Shown piece by piece: positions 50,301-60,709 of a DNA stretch of 64,000 bases. Within the stretch, counting starts at the first letter, position 1. Every line of letters starts with the position of its first letter. The notes under the pieces were generated by a model. That model was not told the DNA's origin and made no database searches. It saw only the letters and a program-made list of their open reading frames with translations. The DNA is from Halichondria panicea. Taxonomy: Eukaryota; Porifera; Demospongiae; Suberitida; Halichondriidae. The DNA lies in contig NC_087378.1 of the NCBI RefSeq assembly GCF_963675165.1, positions 5,203,205 to 5,267,204 of the forward strand, written 5' to 3'. Made by a program: the position numbers and the translations under genes.

Positions 50301-53300
50301 TTAATAGAGCCACGGTGACACAATTGCACCGTGCGTACATTGTAGCATGACATCTGATCATAATTATACAGCTCCTGGTAAGATAGCATGATTAACAGTA
50401 TCAGTTTGCACTGCCATATGGTAGACAAACACCCTGACTGGGAATGTGGGCTAAGTCCGACATGCTCTAGTACTCAAAAATGAGCCCACCCCCAAACTAC
50501 CATTAGAATGCATACTGGTATTTGCCATATTAAAAACAGGAAACACGTAACAAAATAGCGCTGTATAATATTATTAGTGGGCAATGTTATTGTAGAGAAC
50601 ACTGGCTACATAACCGTTTTGACTACTGTCCAACAAGAAACATAAACACTTCAGTATTCCTTCATAAAAAGTAAACCAAAGCAACAAAGAACAAGGTAAC
50701 AGGCATGCGATCATTACATATCACACTTTGCAATGAAGATGTCATCCCAGGATCAATAACAAGCCACAACACCTTGCTGTGACAGTTATTGACTTAACTC
50801 AATGATCAAGAATGTGACAAGCAAAAATTAAAGCAAACATAGCCGCATGTTTAGCACTTGGTGACTGAGAAAAAAAGATCAAGCCTTGCACTGTCTACCT
50901 TCATGCACAAGCTAGTACATGTACATGCAAATGGTGCTGTTGACCAGCATAATTATTATTGATTTTGTAGATGAGGTAAGAAGGCACATGTAAGTCGCAA
51001 TACCTGCTAAACTAGTAATCTCTGCCAAGGAGTGGGATGGAGTGAGAGGGAGGCTCTATATTTATAACAGCATAGTTTCGTGGGTATTAATTTCTGCGAA
51101 TGAGAGTAAAATCGCAAAAATTTGTACCAGCAGATACATGTAATTGAAAAATACAATGAATCTCAGTAAAACCACTTGGCGAGTAATTAGAAACGTTATT
51201 AATTTTGAGTAAATTTATACGAGCTAAACAGTAAAATTGCAGACATATCTACCTGTGAAAATATGTCACCTTAAATTAAGGTAGCCATGAACTTAAAATG
51301 CACAAAATCTACCCTCAGAAGCTAAGCCTTCCCTATCACCTTATAATCTTTCTCGGATACTGATGAAGCGTCACTCATGTAGTCCACTTCCCAGGACTCC
51401 ATATCACCCTCATCCGTCTCTTCTCCTCCCTCAAATGCACCTTTATTTTTAGAGAGCACTTTCTTACGAGACTTGGTTCTTCCCCCACCTGTTGAGGAAG
51501 ATACATGTAAATACTTTCACAACAGTAGGCACAACTAGGAAGTGTGGTAAAGAGCATCAAAATTCCACATCAAATGACCGTACCTTCATTGCCACTTGCG
51601 TCTGATGAGACAGCATCCGACTCACTGTCTGTCAACATCTGTGGTGGGATCAAGATAGGAAACACGACTTTGCATGCGGTTGTCATTAACCTATACACTG
51701 TACATGTACGTGTTGACGTTGTAATCAGAAGGCAAATGCCAATGTTGCAGTTGAACTCAAGAAAGCACTAACCAGTTCTCCCGAAGACTTGCTTTTCTTT
51801 TTCGAGACCCTTTTCCCTTCAGCCCCAAGGTGAGTTTTATCATCACCCACACCTTCCTGATCCCGCAGACGCTTGCTCACCATCACGGAGAAGTAGTTGA
51901 GTGTCTTGTTGCGCTTTTCAAACTGAGCCTCAGCTTCTTCCTCATTCAAAAAATTGTACTTGACAGGTGGGATGAAGTCATACCTGCAAGAGAATAGAAA
52001 TGGGCTCACAATGAGTACATGTACATGTATAACCTAACAGCAAACAGTCCACCACAAAATTAATGACCGGCCGCTTCAAGCGGGAGTCTACTGTACAGCG
52101 AGAATATATTTCGAGGGTATAAACTGTCGCGGGTTTAATTTTCATGGAGTACATGTAGTGCCGTATGCATGCATGCGATATTAAATTCGCAGTTATAAAT
52201 GTTCGTGGTACATGCCTAATCCACGAAAACCACGAACATTTATACCCTCGAAATATACTCGCTATACGGTATTCACTTTTGGAAACTTTCAACACAATAC
52301 TTTTTTACGAACAGATTTTAACACACAAAAATAACTTGTTCAAAACTACATTACAGGGTAACCGAAGGTTAAACTTAATGCTGAATTTAGCGGTTACTAA
52401 ATTATTGATGAATAGGAGCCCCATCCTGCTTTACAACTGCAACGATAAATTTGGAATGCATTATGGGATCATAATTAAATTTAAGCATGATTTATGGGAG
52501 AAATTTTTCGTATTTTTCGTTGTAGAGCACAGGATTCTCGTTAAAAGGGCATTAAGGGGCATGGTACCCTGCTTCAATTATGACCACATGTAGCTATAAC
52601 ATTTTATTATTAGGCTAAAAAACTTTTAGTATAGCTAGCTTTCTAGTTGTTCCAAGTCAACATGAGTCCAGTACAGTAAACTGCTACTGAACATACTGTT
52701 ACTGAAATAAGTTTGATGTGAAGATACTGTGTTGAGGACTGAGGTACAGATTTAGGTATCTCTCTCAGTGTGTTCATTGTGTTTTGTCAGCCCATCAAAT
52801 ACTCCCCTCCTTTCTTTTTCTGCTAGCTAGAACCATGGAGCATCATTTGCTATTAATGCACAATAGGTTCTATGTGACCATTCTGAACGAATATTTAGAA
52901 TAAAACTGGGTAGTTCATACGAAAATTTAAACCAACGAAGATTTCAGTAGATGGGCGGAGCCTGACAGGCAGCAAAGCCACAGGATGCCTTACCCCTCTA
53001 ATATTCAACATTGCAATTTGTACATGTAGGTACATGTATGTATGGACTGGCACAAACTTTGCTTTTTGTATTCATGATCCTTTATCAACTTCTACGTGAA
53101 TTATTGCGCATGCGCACAATAGCATCAAGTGCATACAGTTCAGACAGCAGAGACGGTCCAAGGCAGCTCAGATAAGGACTTGTGAGGCCATACAGGTCAG
53201 GTCACAGCAGCTAACTTGATAGACAAGCACAGTAATGTTTACGTTTGGGTCCAGCAGTAGCCATTACCGTCTTTCTTCTAATTACAGCGCCACAATTTGT

Positions 53301-56004
53301 GATTTTCCAGTGGTGTACAAGTAGAACAAGAGTACTACAGTAGAACCTCGATTATCCGGCTTGGCAATTTTTTTTTTAATAATTCAGAAAATGGGCGTGT
53401 CCCCTTAAATGCGCATGCGCATTGCAGCTGGTACTATGGAGACAGGCATGCTTATCTTCTGCGCATACGCAGACAACCATGTGGCACTACTGTTTATCAA
53501 TTAAGTAGGTGGATCGCGGCATGGTTTATCTATTCGATTATCCGGCATATTCAGTTATCCGGCTTGCCTCTGGAACCAAGGTGTCTGCATGGTTCCACTA
53601 TAGTAGCTGTTTTCATGAGGCTATCAAAGATCAGTTGTACATATCGCCGCCTCGCCGTGTTATAATTTCTTTTCTGCGCTAGCAACAAATACCGTATATG
53701 CTTGATCAGAGGCCGCTCTTGTATAAAGGCCGCACTCAAATAGTAGCCTCCCTTGCTAGCAAAATAAAACACTTAGTAGCCGCTCTCAAATAGTAGCCTC
53801 AGTGAACTTTGACTCTAGCATTTCTGCACGTGGCAGCCAAAACAAATTATTAATACTAGCAGCTAGCTACATGTACGTAGTTACTAGGTACATATAGTAG
53901 CTTGTTAGTGCTTCACAAAGACTTTCTCATGGCAGAGTTCAAGTTTACGCAGGTGAAAAGAACTTTTGATGACAGTTGAATTAGTTGGAGCTAATAAACG
54001 CTGCTCTTGAACAGTGGCCTCTCTCAAATTGTAGCCTCCTCTTCCAGCAAAATGAAACATTTAGTAGCCGCGGCTCCTGATCAAGCATATACGGTAATTC
54101 CAGAATTTACTTGGCGGCGCTTAATTGGAGTAAAATAAAAATTATATACTTGGCGCTTCTATTAGTGGTGCTGTAATAAAAAAAAAGACGGTATACATGT
54201 ACTGAAAACGTCTTAGTGATAACCCTGTTAGGCCTGATAACTCAGCTACTTCAGCAATCGGCATATAGTTAGGTGTACATAAAATCGAAGCAAATTGAAG
54301 CAAAGAGCTTAAACGAGACACAGACACTCCTGAGGCCAGGCAGGCACGCCTCCATTAGATCTAGGACGCAGACACACTTTACAGTGTGCATACTTATATA
54401 CACATGTATAATACGAATAGGGGCCCCTGATATGAACAAACAACCAACAAACAGCGGTAACGCACGGCAATGCTCGCCCAATAATATTGTGTATTCTCCC
54501 AGTATAATAGCCAACTTACCAGCTCTCAATTGGGTATGCCTCAAATGCTTTGTCTTCAGACACTGTCAAAATGTAGTAGGAGGAACTACTGTTCACTGTG
54601 CCCTCCTTGCGTCCAACGAAACTGCAGAGTTAAACATGTAGCATGAATATGCACATACATGTAGCAATAAAGACCTAATCAAAAATAGTAAGAAAATACC
54701 AGGCAAGGCTGCATTTAGGGGGTGGGGTAATTCTCCTCCCCCCCCTTGAGCCTAGTTTCGCCTCCTCCAGGATCAGCTTCATTAATAGACATTTTGCACT
54801 ACTATGACTTGAACAATTGTCGTTTGGCATTGCATAGCTACGGGGGGCTTTGCCGCCCCTAAACATTTCACATTCCTAATTCCCCCCCTGAACCAAAATG
54901 CAGCTCTTCCAGGTACATGTAAGCTAACATAAGTATGTTTTACCAGCCCAAAAATCCATGCTCTCATCCTTAAATTTAAAGCCACCGATGGATAGCGGTG
55001 GCCCGACAGTGTCCACTATGTTAGTGTGTAGTGTATTTACTGTTTTCCTTCACGTTTCCTCTCCTTGAGCACCCAAGGCTGGTCGTCGGGGTTAGCTCTT
55101 CGTATGTCATAACCCCTCTTCCTTTTTCTGACCTCCTCTCGTCTTTTCTTGCCAAACTCACTTCCTTCGCCTTCTTCAGGATTACCATCTTGTCTCTTTA
55201 CAGCCTTTCGATCAAGAGTAGGCTGCGCATTGTATGTGGGTAACTTGACATTTTGTAGCGACTAAGACAATCATTACCAAAAATCTGTAGTAGAGGCTAG
55301 AAGGGGTTGAAGTTAGAAACTAGCCTCGTTCCTAGCCAAAATTTTCTCTATTATAACGTTATCAGTAGGTCGAAAAGATAACTTGGCAGGTATCTATAAT
55401 ATTATTGCATGGGTATCTATTGCATGGGGTGTTTGTGCGCATGCGCTACATGTAAATCATTTCCCAGGGGAATCTGCTCTAGGTTAGTAGAATAATTATT
55501 GATAAGTACTGTCAACTAGTTCGTTTGCTCCAATAACACACTTGTCTCAATGGCATCACCTGAATTCGTCAAGCCAGAAACGAGGCTAGTTAGTAACATA
55601 CAAATTGGAGGTTTTAATATTTAAACAGGCAATCGTTTCACACTATGCGCAATCAAAAACTAGAACAGTCATTGGATTTAAAATAGCGAACACTACACAT
55701 GTTCTCAGTGACTCTTGTTGCGACTGAACAACTTACTGTATGTATTGCGGACACATTGTGAATGAAGGCTTAGAGCAGAACATAGCATGTCAAATTGGTA
55801 AATCCCTTACATTGGTTAGTGTTTCCAGGTCACATTTGTGAGGTGGTTTGAATCTCATTACATGCCAGTTCTTGTCTATAGACCTGCATAATCGAGTTCT
55901 CAAGTAATCAGTAAACATACAATGCAGTAAGTTTCTTACTTCCCTAGCTTTACTCTGTATTCTGTGGAGGATCCTTGAGGAGAAGAACTTTGTGCTGCCG
56001 CCAT
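44383..56004 (-). CDS. GTF2F1: Transcription initiation factor IIF subunit alpha (RAP74)
   Basis: Large TFIIF subunit, which binds RNA polymerase II and stabilises the preinitiation complex. Ten exons: 56004-55940, 55883-55811, 55261-55041, 54621-54520, 51983-51773, 51638-51584, 51488-51340, 47419-47302, 46811-46716, 44747-44383. They give 484 residues (human 517). Seen: N-terminal RAP30-binding domain (NWHVMRFKPP; KRGYDIRRANPDDQPWVLKE; SSYYILTVSEDKAFEAYP; WYDFIPPVKY; RNKTLNYFSVM); acidic centre with MESWEVDYMSDASSVSEKD and SESSSEDELTEE; Lys/Ser/Pro linker; C-terminal winged helix (SLSTITDEEVKHYLSRRPIT, LVRKFTSKKSDMDKKKIVDQ, KGKLYLSLKQ) that contacts the FCP1 phosphatase. Introns between exons 4/5 (2.5 kb) and 7/8 (3.9 kb) are far longer than usual here and hold repeats. 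Divergent from CNNM. Confidence 0.94.
45852..46204. mobile_element. MITE-like element, family E
   Basis: Starts CAGTGGCGGACACAGGAATA with GAGGGGGGG inside; ends in a G-run, CTACTTGTATCCGCCTCTG. Matches 19604-19839 in ends and in the inner G-run position. In the last GTF2F1 intron. Confidence 0.6.
46923..47071. mobile_element. MITE-like palindromic element
   Basis: Inverted ends: AGTGCTAGAAATGTATG on the left and CATACACAATTTCTAGCACT on the right, then ACGGTA. Internal TATCATATCGCATAC / GCGAATATCGCAAT is also near-palindromic. In a GTF2F1 intron. Confidence 0.65.
47303..47663. repeat. Short tandem duplication (47596-47663) downstream in the intron
   Basis: Two adjacent copies of about 34 bp (ATATAAAATATGCAACCAAG then GCAACACTTCCTCC) at roughly 47596-47663, in the long GTF2F1 intron. 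The interval also covers the exon at 47302-47419, annotated with the gene. Nothing else is seen. Confidence 0.55.
47664..51339. other. Long GTF2F1 intron, mostly featureless
   Basis: Holds a family B-like palindromic element at about 48668-48895 (GAATGTTTTGCAAGTATCAA and its inverse), an open minus-strand frame at 47999-48370 (discussed as a finding) and a family A-like fragment near 51066-51110 (GTTTCGTGGGTATTAATTT). The remainder is AT-rich with many TACATGTA palindromes. No exon is recognised. Confidence 0.4.
52093..52271. mobile_element. MITE-like element, family A3
   Basis: Strong inverted ends: TACAGCGAGAATATATTTCG then AGGGTATAAA, mirrored by TTTATACCCTCGAAATATAC then TCGCTATACGG. Directly left of it, AAGCGGGAGTCTACTGTA looks like the right end of a family C element. 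In a GTF2F1 intron. Confidence 0.7.
52850..52940. repeat. Dispersed repeat, copy 1
   Basis: TTAATGCACAATAGGTTCTA, CGAATATTTAGAATA and GGTAGTTCATACGAAAATTT recur in order at about 58371-58475. No inverted ends seen. Confidence 0.55.
53338..53603. mobile_element. Tigger/pogo-like MITE
   Basis: Left end CAGTAGAACCTCGATTATCC; right end GCATGGTTCCACTA with flanking TA. Inner ATTATCCGG/CCGGATAA pairs. This end type is known from pogo/Tigger elements; no transposase ORF is present. Confidence 0.7.
53691..54095. mobile_element. MITE-like element, family G
   Basis: Inverted ends ACCGTATATGCTTGATCAGA and its near-complement (TGATCAAGCATATACGGT). Inside, AGTAGCCGC and AGTAGCCTC recur in direct orientation. 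No ORF. Confidence 0.7.
54690..54915. repeat. Imperfect inverted repeat with G/C runs
   Basis: GGCTGCATTTAGGGGGTGGG on the left faces ATTCCCCCCCTGAACCAAAA then TGCAGCT on the right. Interior CTCCTCCCCCCCC and GGGGGGCTTTGCCGCCCC. In a GTF2F1 intron. Confidence 0.45.
55322..55588. mobile_element. Foldback/MITE-like element, family D
   Basis: Starts TAGCCTCGTTCCTAGCC and ends in its inverse (GCCAGAAACGAGGCTA). Interior carries GGTATCTATTGCATGGG, also found at 25178-25285. In the second GTF2F1 intron. Confidence 0.6.
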
Positions 56005-56256
56005 GACAGATTCTGACTTAACTTTTAAGTAGGGCGGAGCCTACCCCACCTGGCACAGTCTTTCAATAAGGTAATAATCACTCTGGGTAATAATTGCCTG
56101 TGGATCATGTGATTGTGTCAGCCTCCTCTGAACTTTAACCTTTGAGTCAGCACAGATACATTGTACATGTTGTAACCTGTCCTGCTAACGTACGTACGTA
56201 CGTACCTTCAGCTTCAAACATAGTAGAAGTTATCACTTTCTGCGTGATTGCATTTA
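56005..56256. promoter_or_regulatory. Divergent upstream region GTF2F1 / CNNM
   Basis: 252 bp between the start codons. Contains a run of ACGTACGTACGTACGT at about 56189-56204. No TATA box stands out. Shared promoter use is inferred from spacing. Confidence 0.35.
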
Positions 56257-59200
56257 ATGGCTGCAGGCTCAAGGAGCCATTTATACAACCAGAAGACACA
56301 GACGTTGTACGTTTGCAAGCATGGCGTTTGGCTGCTAGCTCTCCTATCTCTGTTCCAGTGCTGTGGTGCTAGTTCTGTTGTATCAACTCGTCTGACTGGC
56401 TACAGACCTGTAGAAAAGTACAGAGGCATTGACGATGATGGCGTGTTCAATATTTTAGGTGAGTTTACTTTTAAACTGTTGCATATTGAAGTACTAAAAT
56501 TTGTGGATTTGTGTTGTATACAGGTCAGCAGAATTTATTTGCTATAGACATCTTTATAATTAGTGCACGTGCAAGCTATAAGCTAACCCTTAATAAGTAC
56601 ACGCAGGTAAAATCTTTCCAATTTTGTCACGTCACGTCACGCCTTTCCATGCCTATTCATGCTTTTTTCACTCTCCAGCTGGCAGCAATGTCACCTTTCT
56701 TTTGTTTGGAGAAGGTATCAACAACAACACTTACATCAAGTTCACTGAGAGCCCAAGCTCCTGTAATGATCGTGAAGTAGACAGAGTGGGCGGCAACCGT
56801 GTTCTACCGTATCCCCCGAATGATAATCGAACTGATTCTCCCAACACTCAATATAGCTTGTTCTTCAACTTGTTTTCATCAGAACAAAGAACATACTACT
56901 TTTGTTTAGACTTCGATGGTAATAACAACTATAAGCATCAAGGCTCCGATACATGGCTTACAGTAGTTGTTCAGATTGACGCCTTGCCTCTCTGGGCCAA
57001 AATTGTCTTCATTATTACTCTGATGATTCTCTCTGGCCTTTTCTCTGGTCTTAACCTTGGACTTATGGCTTTAGACCCAACCACACTTAAGATTATCAAA
57101 CAGAGTGGCACTAAACGACAACGAGTGTATGCCAACATCATTTTTCGTGTTCGAAGGCATGGAAACTACCTACTGTGTACTCTGTTGCTTGGAAATGTTG
57201 TAGTGAATAGCTCACTTACAATTTTGCTAGATGAAGTACTCCCAGGTGGCATATACGCTGTGCTTGCTTCTTCACTTGCTATTGTTGTTTTCGGTGAAAT
57301 AATTCCTCAGGCAATTTGTTCTCGGCACGGACTTGTGATAGGAGCCTGGACTATCCCACTCACCCTGATATTCATGGTCCTAACTCTTCCTTTATCTCTT
57401 CCTTTTAGTTTTGTCCTGAACTTAATTCTGGGAAAGGAGGTAGGGGCAGTGTACAATCGGGATCAACTGTTGAAACTGCTGGATGTTACTCAAGAACATC
57501 ATGATATGGTGGAGGACGAGGTCAAAATTATCACTGGTGTGTTGGCTTATAAGGGGAAGGTGGCTGAGAAGGTCATGACCAAGTTTGAGGATGTGTACTT
57601 TGTCAGTGTGGATAGTATGCTTGACTTTAAGCTGATGCGAGAGATTTACGATTCTGGCTTTAGCCGAATTCCCATTTATGAAGGAGATAAAAACAATATT
57701 GTTGGACTATTATACGTTCGTGATTTGGCGTTTGTTGATCCTGATGATCAAACTGCAGTCCAAGCCCACATGGAGTTCTACAAACATGAGCTCCAGTTTG
57801 TTTGGCATGACACTAAGCTGGGAGAGCTATTAAAAGTTTTTGTGTCTGGCAAGTGCCATATGGCCGTCGTGCAGAAGGTCAACAATGAGACTGAAGGAGA
57901 CCCTTTCTATGAGAATGTTGGTGAGTTTCGTATTATAGGCATCGAACGACATTCGTAATTAGTGTATGTGTTGTGTACATGCCAATTAACGATTGTTCTC
58001 ATCAAATCTGCAAGCCATGTTGTTGTCTTGTGCCATCTGATTGTGATTTAATTCCGTAGTGTTGTGTGTGTAAGTGTAAGATGCAAAATAGACTGGTTTT
58101 GAAATGTATGTACACTACCGTATGGTCTAATTGCTCATGCCGTTTTCAATCAGGAGTGGTGACTCTGGAGGATATACTAGAGGAAATACTTCAGCTGGAG
58201 ATTGTGGATGAGACAGACAGATTCAGTGAGCTTGTACTATGCGCGCATGCACACACACACACCACACACATGGTGTGGGCATGCAACGCATACCATAAAA
58301 ATGGAATATTTTCGTATCATCTAAGTTTTCCGTTTTTTACGTATCAGAGCATTAATCCAAAAATTAAATTGTTAATGCATGATAGGTTCTTCGTCAACCA
58401 TTCTGAGCTGTTGTACGAATATTTAGAATAGGAAATAATTGGTGGTTCATACGAAATTTGCACCAACAAAAATTACCTCCTATACGTTCCTAGGTAGCTG
58501 CGTATAATTGACATTATTCTATACGTTGCTGATTTTGTACGTAGCTGTGTATAACTATTGCTTCTGTCCTTATACTACATAGTACGTACGCAGCACCCAC
58601 TAATAAACATTGTGCCCTCTTTTACTCAGCTGATAATCAGAACAAGAAACTTAATTCAAGGAAGAACTTCAATGTGGCTGAGTTTGACAATCCCTCGGGA
58701 GAAGACACCCTCTCTTCGCAACAGAGACTGGCAGTCTTCCAGTTCCTTTCCACAGGTACATGTATAGCATTCTGCATAGTCACATATAGGTATACGTAGT
58801 TGGTGTTTTCCTGCAAATTTGAAATTGTTAAGACCATGTGCATGAAAATGTCATCGGTTTCTGTACTTTTGCATGAGAGCCCTACATAATTTTGTTTGAC
58901 GATCCTTATTATGCCTCGGTTGCGCATGCGCAGCGAGGTATGCAGTAGTGTGTGTGTGGATAGTGTTACAGCTACTCAATGATAAATAAAGGGAAAGCTT
59001 CCAGTCACGTTTTCTTGGATTGCACAATTTGTGGAATTGTAAAATTAATAATGCTTCGTTCTCGAGTTATGGCTAGTTTTGCTCACTTTGAAGGCTGTTG
59101 GAGACTTTTCAGACTCTTGCATAACAAATGGCTATACTACCTGGTAGGTAGCTCTGCACTAGCTATTGGTAGCTGCAAGAGTGAGAAAAGAACTGCAAAA

Positions 59201-60459
59201 CCACACTGTTTCTCATTTGGTTTGCAGCACCATTAATAATTATGGACTTTGAACTTTTGGTTTCCTTTTTAGCAATAATCATAGTCGATCATTTCTCACT
59301 CTTTTTCAACCAACATTCCCTGCTCTGATTCCCTACATGTACTGTAATGAACTGTACATGTGTGTGTATTTAATAATAGTCTGTAGCACTGTAGCTTCGT
59401 TGCTTATAAAGTTTTGGCGCCTCCACTGAGGGAGGCATCAGCACCCACGGTGCTTTCATTATTAAATATAATTATGAGCATTGGCCCTATTTAGCCATAA
59501 TGTCCCTCAATGCAACCCCTTAAATGTGAGACCAAATCCTTTGAGAGGAGAAGCTATCATTTTTCACACCCTAATCCTGTATTATTGTTTTTTCAGTTGT
59601 TGAACCTTTCCAGAAGAAGTACATTTCACACAATGTTCTGAAGCGTCTTCTTATGAAGAGTGTGGTTCGAAAAATATCACTAGAGGAGTCAAACAGAACT
59701 AACCTGCAGCTTTACACCACCGGAAATGAAGCTAGCTTTTTCACCTTGGTTCTTGAAGGGTGTATGGAAGTACATATTGGCAAAGATGAGCTCACATTTG
59801 ATAGCAAGTCCTTCACATACTTTGGAGCACAAGCTCTTCTTAACTCTACACTGGACACACCCACTGAGTACATTCCAGACTACACTGTGCGTCCAAGTGT
59901 CGACAGTATCGTGATCATCATTACTAAGCGACAATACCTTGCTGCTGTAGAAGCATCCCGATTCGTAGAGGAGAAAACTGGCATCTCCATTGAGGCGAAT
60001 GGGGGAGCCATTGAGAATCCGAAACGAGATGTATTTGCTAAAGAGTGGGAGCTAGCTGAGGACCAAGATCTGGGAGATTCACAATTATCGACCGGGCTTA
60101 GCTCTATAACTAAGTTCCTAAAAAAAAAGCATAAGCACTCCCAGCAACCCTCTGATAAGCGGCATTTACTGACTCAATCAAGCGAAGATAGTTCTGAATC
60201 CCAGCATTCACAATCTTTGCACAAAGCTGTTACTGTAAAGCGTTCAGTAGATGTTTTGGAAGACAGATATAAATGGTTGTCCCCACCTGAACAAAATGGA
60301 GAGAGCTTGCTGGAAACGCGGAGTGATGGCGATGTGTCAACTGAATTAAGTGTGCTGCCAACTGAAGTGCAGGACTATGAGAGTGAACCCAATGCAAGTT
60401 ACTTCAGAACTAGTGTGGGCAGAGAGGAATGGGCTCACAACACCTCCACGGAGGTTTGA
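56257..60459 (+). CDS. CNNM-family metal (magnesium) transport mediator
   Basis: Plasma-membrane CNNM protein, a family linked to Mg2+ efflux. Five exons: 56257-56458, 56679-57920, 58154-58225, 58630-58755, 59597-60459; 834 residues (human CNNM2: 875). Seen: N-terminal hydrophobic signal (VWLLALLSLFQCCGASS) and extracellular domain; DUF21 transmembrane domain (about 172-350) with FSGLNLGLMALDPTTL, LLGNVVVNSSLTILLD and VVFGEIIPQAICSRHG; CBS pair (MTKFEDVYFV; FSRIPIYEGDKNNIVGLLYV; GVVTLEDILEEILQLEIVDE); cyclic-nucleotide-binding-like domain (FFTLVLEGCMEVHIGKDELT, SFTYFGAQALLN); hydrophilic tail. The ATG at 56257 is chosen over an upstream in-frame TTG. Paralogue number within CNNM1-4 is not assignable. 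The intron before the last exon contains a 550-bp repeat. Confidence 0.94.
58371..58475. repeat. Dispersed repeat, copy 2
   Basis: TTAATGCATGATAGGTTCTT, CGAATATTTAGAATA and GGTTCATACGAAATTT parallel 52850-52940. In a CNNM intron. Confidence 0.55.
58911..59460. mobile_element. Probable non-autonomous repeat element bounded by hairpins
   Basis: Begins with a strong palindrome GCCTCGGTTGCGCATGCGCA then GCGAGGT, followed by a TG run, and ends with two small hairpins (GCCTCCACTGAGGGAGGC; AGCACCCACGGTGCT) and TTTCATT. No ORF is supported. Its nature as a dispersed element is inferred from this structure; no second copy is in the window. In the last CNNM intron. Confidence 0.4.
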
Positions 60460-60709
60460 GTCTGACTTGTTTTGATTGTGTTCTTTATAATATCTACTCG
60501 TGTTTGTATTCTACTTGTGTTTGTATTCATATTATAATTATAATTATTTATTATGTATACACTGCAGACATTGTATTTCTCCTGGCATAGCATATAAATT
60601 ATACTTATCCGCATTCCTAAGTTTTCAAAGTACAATGTAAGAGCAATGGTCATAGAGCCAATCAAGTCCACAGGGAAAATTGAAGAGTGCATGCATGCAT
60701 GGGTATAGA
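60460..60709. other. Convergent intergenic region CNNM / VIP36-like lectin
   Basis: 250 bp between convergent stops. Contains a duplicated TACTCGTGTTTGTATTC / TACTTGTGTTTGTATTC at about 60495-60528 and AT-rich sequence. No gene. Confidence 0.45.

Larger units (their letters stand above)
53266..54193. mobile_element. Family F element with two nested insertions
   Basis: Ends ACCGTCTTTCTTCTAATTAC (continuing AGCGCCAC) and the inverse GTGGTGCTGTAAT with AAGACGGT. Contains a Tigger-like MITE (53338-53603) and a family G element (53691-54095). A second, also invaded, copy is at 23195-23870. In a GTF2F1 intron. Confidence 0.65.

Noticed and set aside
52165-52593. 142-codon + strand ORF
   Set aside because: Its first third is the right half of a palindromic MITE and no family features appear downstream.
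54920-55020. A possible extra GTF2F1 exon reading GGFKFKDESMDFW
   Set aside because: Its phases do not fit either neighbour, and joining 55041 directly to 54621 gives the family-length sequence through KREGKHFVGRKEG.
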